64,000 nt of DNA from Nocardia asiatica NBRC 100129 (lineage in GTDB: Bacteria > Actinomycetota > Actinomycetes > Mycobacteriales > Mycobacteriaceae), in NCBI RefSeq assembly GCF_000308415.1, contig NZ_BAFS01000070.1:22193-86192 (forward strand), read 5' to 3'. Below the pieces are notes generated by a model. It worked only from the letters and a program-made list of their open reading frames with translations, ran no database searches and was not told the DNA's origin. The position numbers were made by a program, and so were the translations under genes. Shown here piece after piece: positions 63,683 to 64,000 of this stretch; position 1 is the stretch's first letter, and the number at the start of each line of letters is the position of its first letter.

Positions 63683-64000
63683 ATGCCACCTACAGAAGTA
63701 GAGCCGCAGATCGAGACGGGTGAAGATCCCGCAGCACCGCCGGTACCGGTGACACCGTGGTCGAACCGGCCCGATCAGCAGCGGCCACGGCCGGGTGGTG
63801 TGCCGGGGCAACCCGGTAGCACGCCCCCCGGTCCGGGGCAGTCCGGCGCTCCTGGGCCGGGTCAGTCCGGGAACGGTCAGCCGAACGGCACCGGCGAGCC
63901 GGGTGTTTCGGGCCCACCTCAACCGACCCCGTCTCAGCCGGGTCAGCCTGCGCCGGGCCAGGCCCAGCCTGGTCAGCCTCAGCCGGGTCAGCCTCAGCCT
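63683..64000 (+). CDS. Pro/Gln/Gly-rich protein, N-terminal part (runs off the window)
   Basis: ATG 63683 opens a frame to the window edge: an acidic start (MPPTEVEPQIETGEDPAAPP), then a disordered stretch that turns into GQPQPGQPQP-like repeats. Such tails often precede the membrane or ATPase domain of T4SS coupling or secreted proteins in these clusters, but no domain is visible yet. It lies 11 bp after the NlpC-like gene. Confidence 0.6.
   Translation, partial: MPPTEVEPQIETGEDPAAPPVPVTPWSNRPDQQRPRPGGVPGQPGSTPPGPGQSGAPGPGQSGNGQPNGTGEPGVSGPPQPTPSQPGQPAPGQAQPGQPQPGQPQP

Noticed and set aside
63840..64000. Tandem DNA repeat or CRISPR-like array at the right edge
   Set aside because: The periodic CAGCCxGGTCAGCCT pattern is in frame and encodes PGQ repeats, with no spacers.

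Overview
The window is a high-GC actinobacterial chromosome segment, most likely from Nocardia or a close relative in the Mycobacteriales. The evidence is the dense GC-rich coding, a WhiB-type protein, a CtaJ-like cytochrome oxidase subunit, a mycothiol-type thiol oxidoreductase, a DUF4254 gene, and a long block (about 22.7-49.3 kb) whose gene order follows Mycobacterium tuberculosis Rv2478c to Rv2464c with local insertions. All homologies are recalled from family knowledge; no search was run.

Layout. 0-7.9 kb: a PadR regulator facing an MFS permease; a TetR regulator facing a ferredoxin reductase/acyl-CoA desaturase operon (DesA3 type); a DUF4254 protein; small conserved proteins; and a DUF4389 membrane gene broken by a single-base frameshift. 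7.96-9.06 kb: remains of a DUF990-type ABC exporter operon (two permeases and an ATPase) collapsed by internal deletions.

9.40-19.35 kb: an integrated element of about 9.9 kb bounded by a perfect 43-bp direct repeat, the 3' half of a tRNA-Arg(UCU) gene that remains intact at the right end. It encodes a tyrosine integrase, XRE repressor, excisionase-like protein, small early proteins, a zinc-finger/RecA-like replication ATPase whose linker DNA carries an iteron-like palindrome array, a scaffolding-like protein, an HK97-fold capsid protein and a Gp37-like minor tail protein. It has no terminase, portal, head-tail connector, tape measure or lysis genes. The best reading is a phage satellite that makes its own capsid and one tail component and takes the rest from a helper phage. 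A left-end module (HTH regulator, one-helix membrane peptide, small soluble protein) has no recognised function and could be cargo.

19.4-49.3 kb is a housekeeping core: CopD/CtaG copper and oxidase assembly, a Ser/Thr dehydratase-like enzyme, an SSB paralogue, EttA, NAD-glutamate dehydrogenase, a thioesterase, AzlCD with its regulator, an HNH protein, GlbO, AglA, CtaJ, a DUF5130 protein, PepN, PurC, a NUDIX hydrolase, an ECF42-like sigma factor with its YCII partner, a FAD reductase, a DsbA-like protein, an M48 protease, RpiB and Nei. 49.3-55.8 kb holds a GGDEF protein, tRNA-Gly and tRNA-Pro, MerR and WhiB regulators, a ROK-fold protein with a degenerate nucleotide loop, and a PAS/GAF-like protein.

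55.87 kb to the edge is a tightly coupled type IV secretion-like operon: TcpC/VirB8-like, a VirB2-like small membrane protein, a PrgI/VirB3-like protein, a VirB4 ATPase, a VirB6-like membrane protein, an NlpC/P60-like protein that has lost its catalytic Cys and His, and the start of a Pro/Gln/Gly-rich protein. No relaxase or coupling protein is visible before the window ends.
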